The translations under genes were made by a program, and so were the position numbers. DNA of 55,706 nt, taken from NCBI GenBank assembly GCA_013368325.1, contig JAACJK010000023.1, positions 1 to 55,706 of the forward strand. Reading direction: 5' to 3'. The DNA is from Ephemerocybe angulata (lineage: Eukaryota > Basidiomycota > Agaricomycetes > Agaricales > Psathyrellaceae). The number at the start of each line of letters is the position of its first letter. Position 1 is the first letter of the stretch. A model generated the notes under the pieces. That model did no database searches and was not told the DNA's origin. It saw only the letters and a list, made by a program, of their open reading frames with translations. Below, piece by piece: positions 55,132-55,706 of the stretch.

Positions 55132-55706
55132 AGCAGGAGGAGGAAATGAGCCACTCGAATATGGAAAGGATGATAACAAGTTTTGTATAACATTATGAGG
55201 TTATGGCACAATTGTACAATTAAGTCAGCAATGGAAAGTTGCCGCCAGGGTGTGCCAATTCTTTGTAAGTATTCAAATAGAGGAGTGGGATTGGGGAAAA
55301 GGGCTGCGAAGTCTTTACCTTTCCGAGGGTAAAACCGATGCGATGGGTAGATTGGATTGGAGAAACTCGAGAGATTGGAGGGGAGCTAGCACCTGCTCAG
55401 TGATTGCTTTATATTGAATCAGAAAGGAGAAAGAGAGGAAGTGGCTTAGGATTGCTCCCCGAGTGTTTCGTCGTCAGACGGCCACGTTCCACGTGCGATT
55501 TGGATTGCAACAGAAAGAGAGAATGAACATATGATGAGGACTTTCTACGATCTCTCTGTGACTCCGCCTTCAAACTTCAGGACCTTGTTCAAGTGTTAAG
55601 CGCCCAAGGGCTCTGGAACGAGACAGGGGCTCTGGCCTCTGACGTCACCTTGATGTCCTCACGGGCCTGCGGCAATTCGGCCGGGAGAGAAACTTTCCCA
55701 CAGTCG
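55132..55706. other. Downstream flank, no recognised gene
   Basis: No conserved frame was found; the first part is likely the 3' untranslated region of the hydrolase gene. Confidence 0.3.

Noticed and set aside
1..55706. CRISPR array, bacterial operon features, tRNA or rRNA genes
   Set aside because: No regularly spaced identical repeats with unique spacers and no clear tRNA cloverleaf or rRNA segment were seen; introns and TATA boxes mark the DNA as eukaryotic. A formal tRNA scan was not possible.

Overview
This window reads as nuclear DNA from a filamentous fungus, most likely a basidiomycete (Agaricomycetes). Genes are split by many short introns of about 45-70 bp with GTRNGT donors and CTAAC/CTGAC/CTGAT branch sites. 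Several products belong to families typical of that group: DUF6533-like seven-helix proteins, a DUF6697-like coiled-coil protein, a basidiomycete seven-helix membrane protein and a secreted ricin-B lectin. A Rhizoctonia/Ceratobasidium-like source is possible but not shown. All names come from reading motifs by eye.

Layout. Positions 1-6400 hold almost no genes: a degenerate satellite (1-1330) and a nested A-B-B'-A' duplication (about 1790-5770). A LAMTOR1/Meh1-like gene lies at 6461-7578 (minus), followed by a C-rich minisatellite (8720-9310) and a 29-bp-stem hairpin (9896-9966). Positions 10.3-30.9 kb form a duplicated gene neighbourhood, all on the plus strand: a truncated DUF6533-like copy, a secreted hydrophobic Cys-containing protein, an apparently complete DUF6533-like gene, a DUF6697-like gene, an AT-hook protein, then, beyond a transposon block, a DUF6697-like pseudogene and another DUF6533-like gene.

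The block at 20.37-27.32 kb is a nested insertion. A 5,971-bp LTR retroelement (1,029-bp LTRs, apparently identical, TGAT...ATCA ends, CCGT target duplication) sits in the 3' part of a Tc1/mariner (IS630-type) transposase gene. Removing the element and one CCGT copy leaves an open frame of 324 codons. No gag or pol was recognised inside the LTR element; its interior instead shows a regular series of spliceosomal-intron-like segments antisense to the element.

The most notable system occupies 34.0-50.4 kb: two nearly identical direct copies (6,410 and 6,406 bp) of a DNA transposon. Its eight-exon gene joins in frame to encode a protein of about 1,416 residues with a Q/P-rich N-terminus, a GCM-type zinc domain, a DDE-like core, a USP-like segment, a PHD finger and a basic tail. 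The ends carry arrays of TTGCGG/TTGCGT motifs that resemble the known animal GCM binding site. Between the copies lie a seven-helix membrane gene (40800-42263, minus) and a Gly-Ala-Asn repeat frame (43231-43887).

The right end holds a P-loop kinase-like gene (52202-53032) and an epoxide-hydrolase-like gene (53834-55131) with frame breaks. Several frame breaks in this window, and all the differences seen between the two transposon copies, fall at short homopolymers, so base-calling error should be excluded before calling those genes dead.
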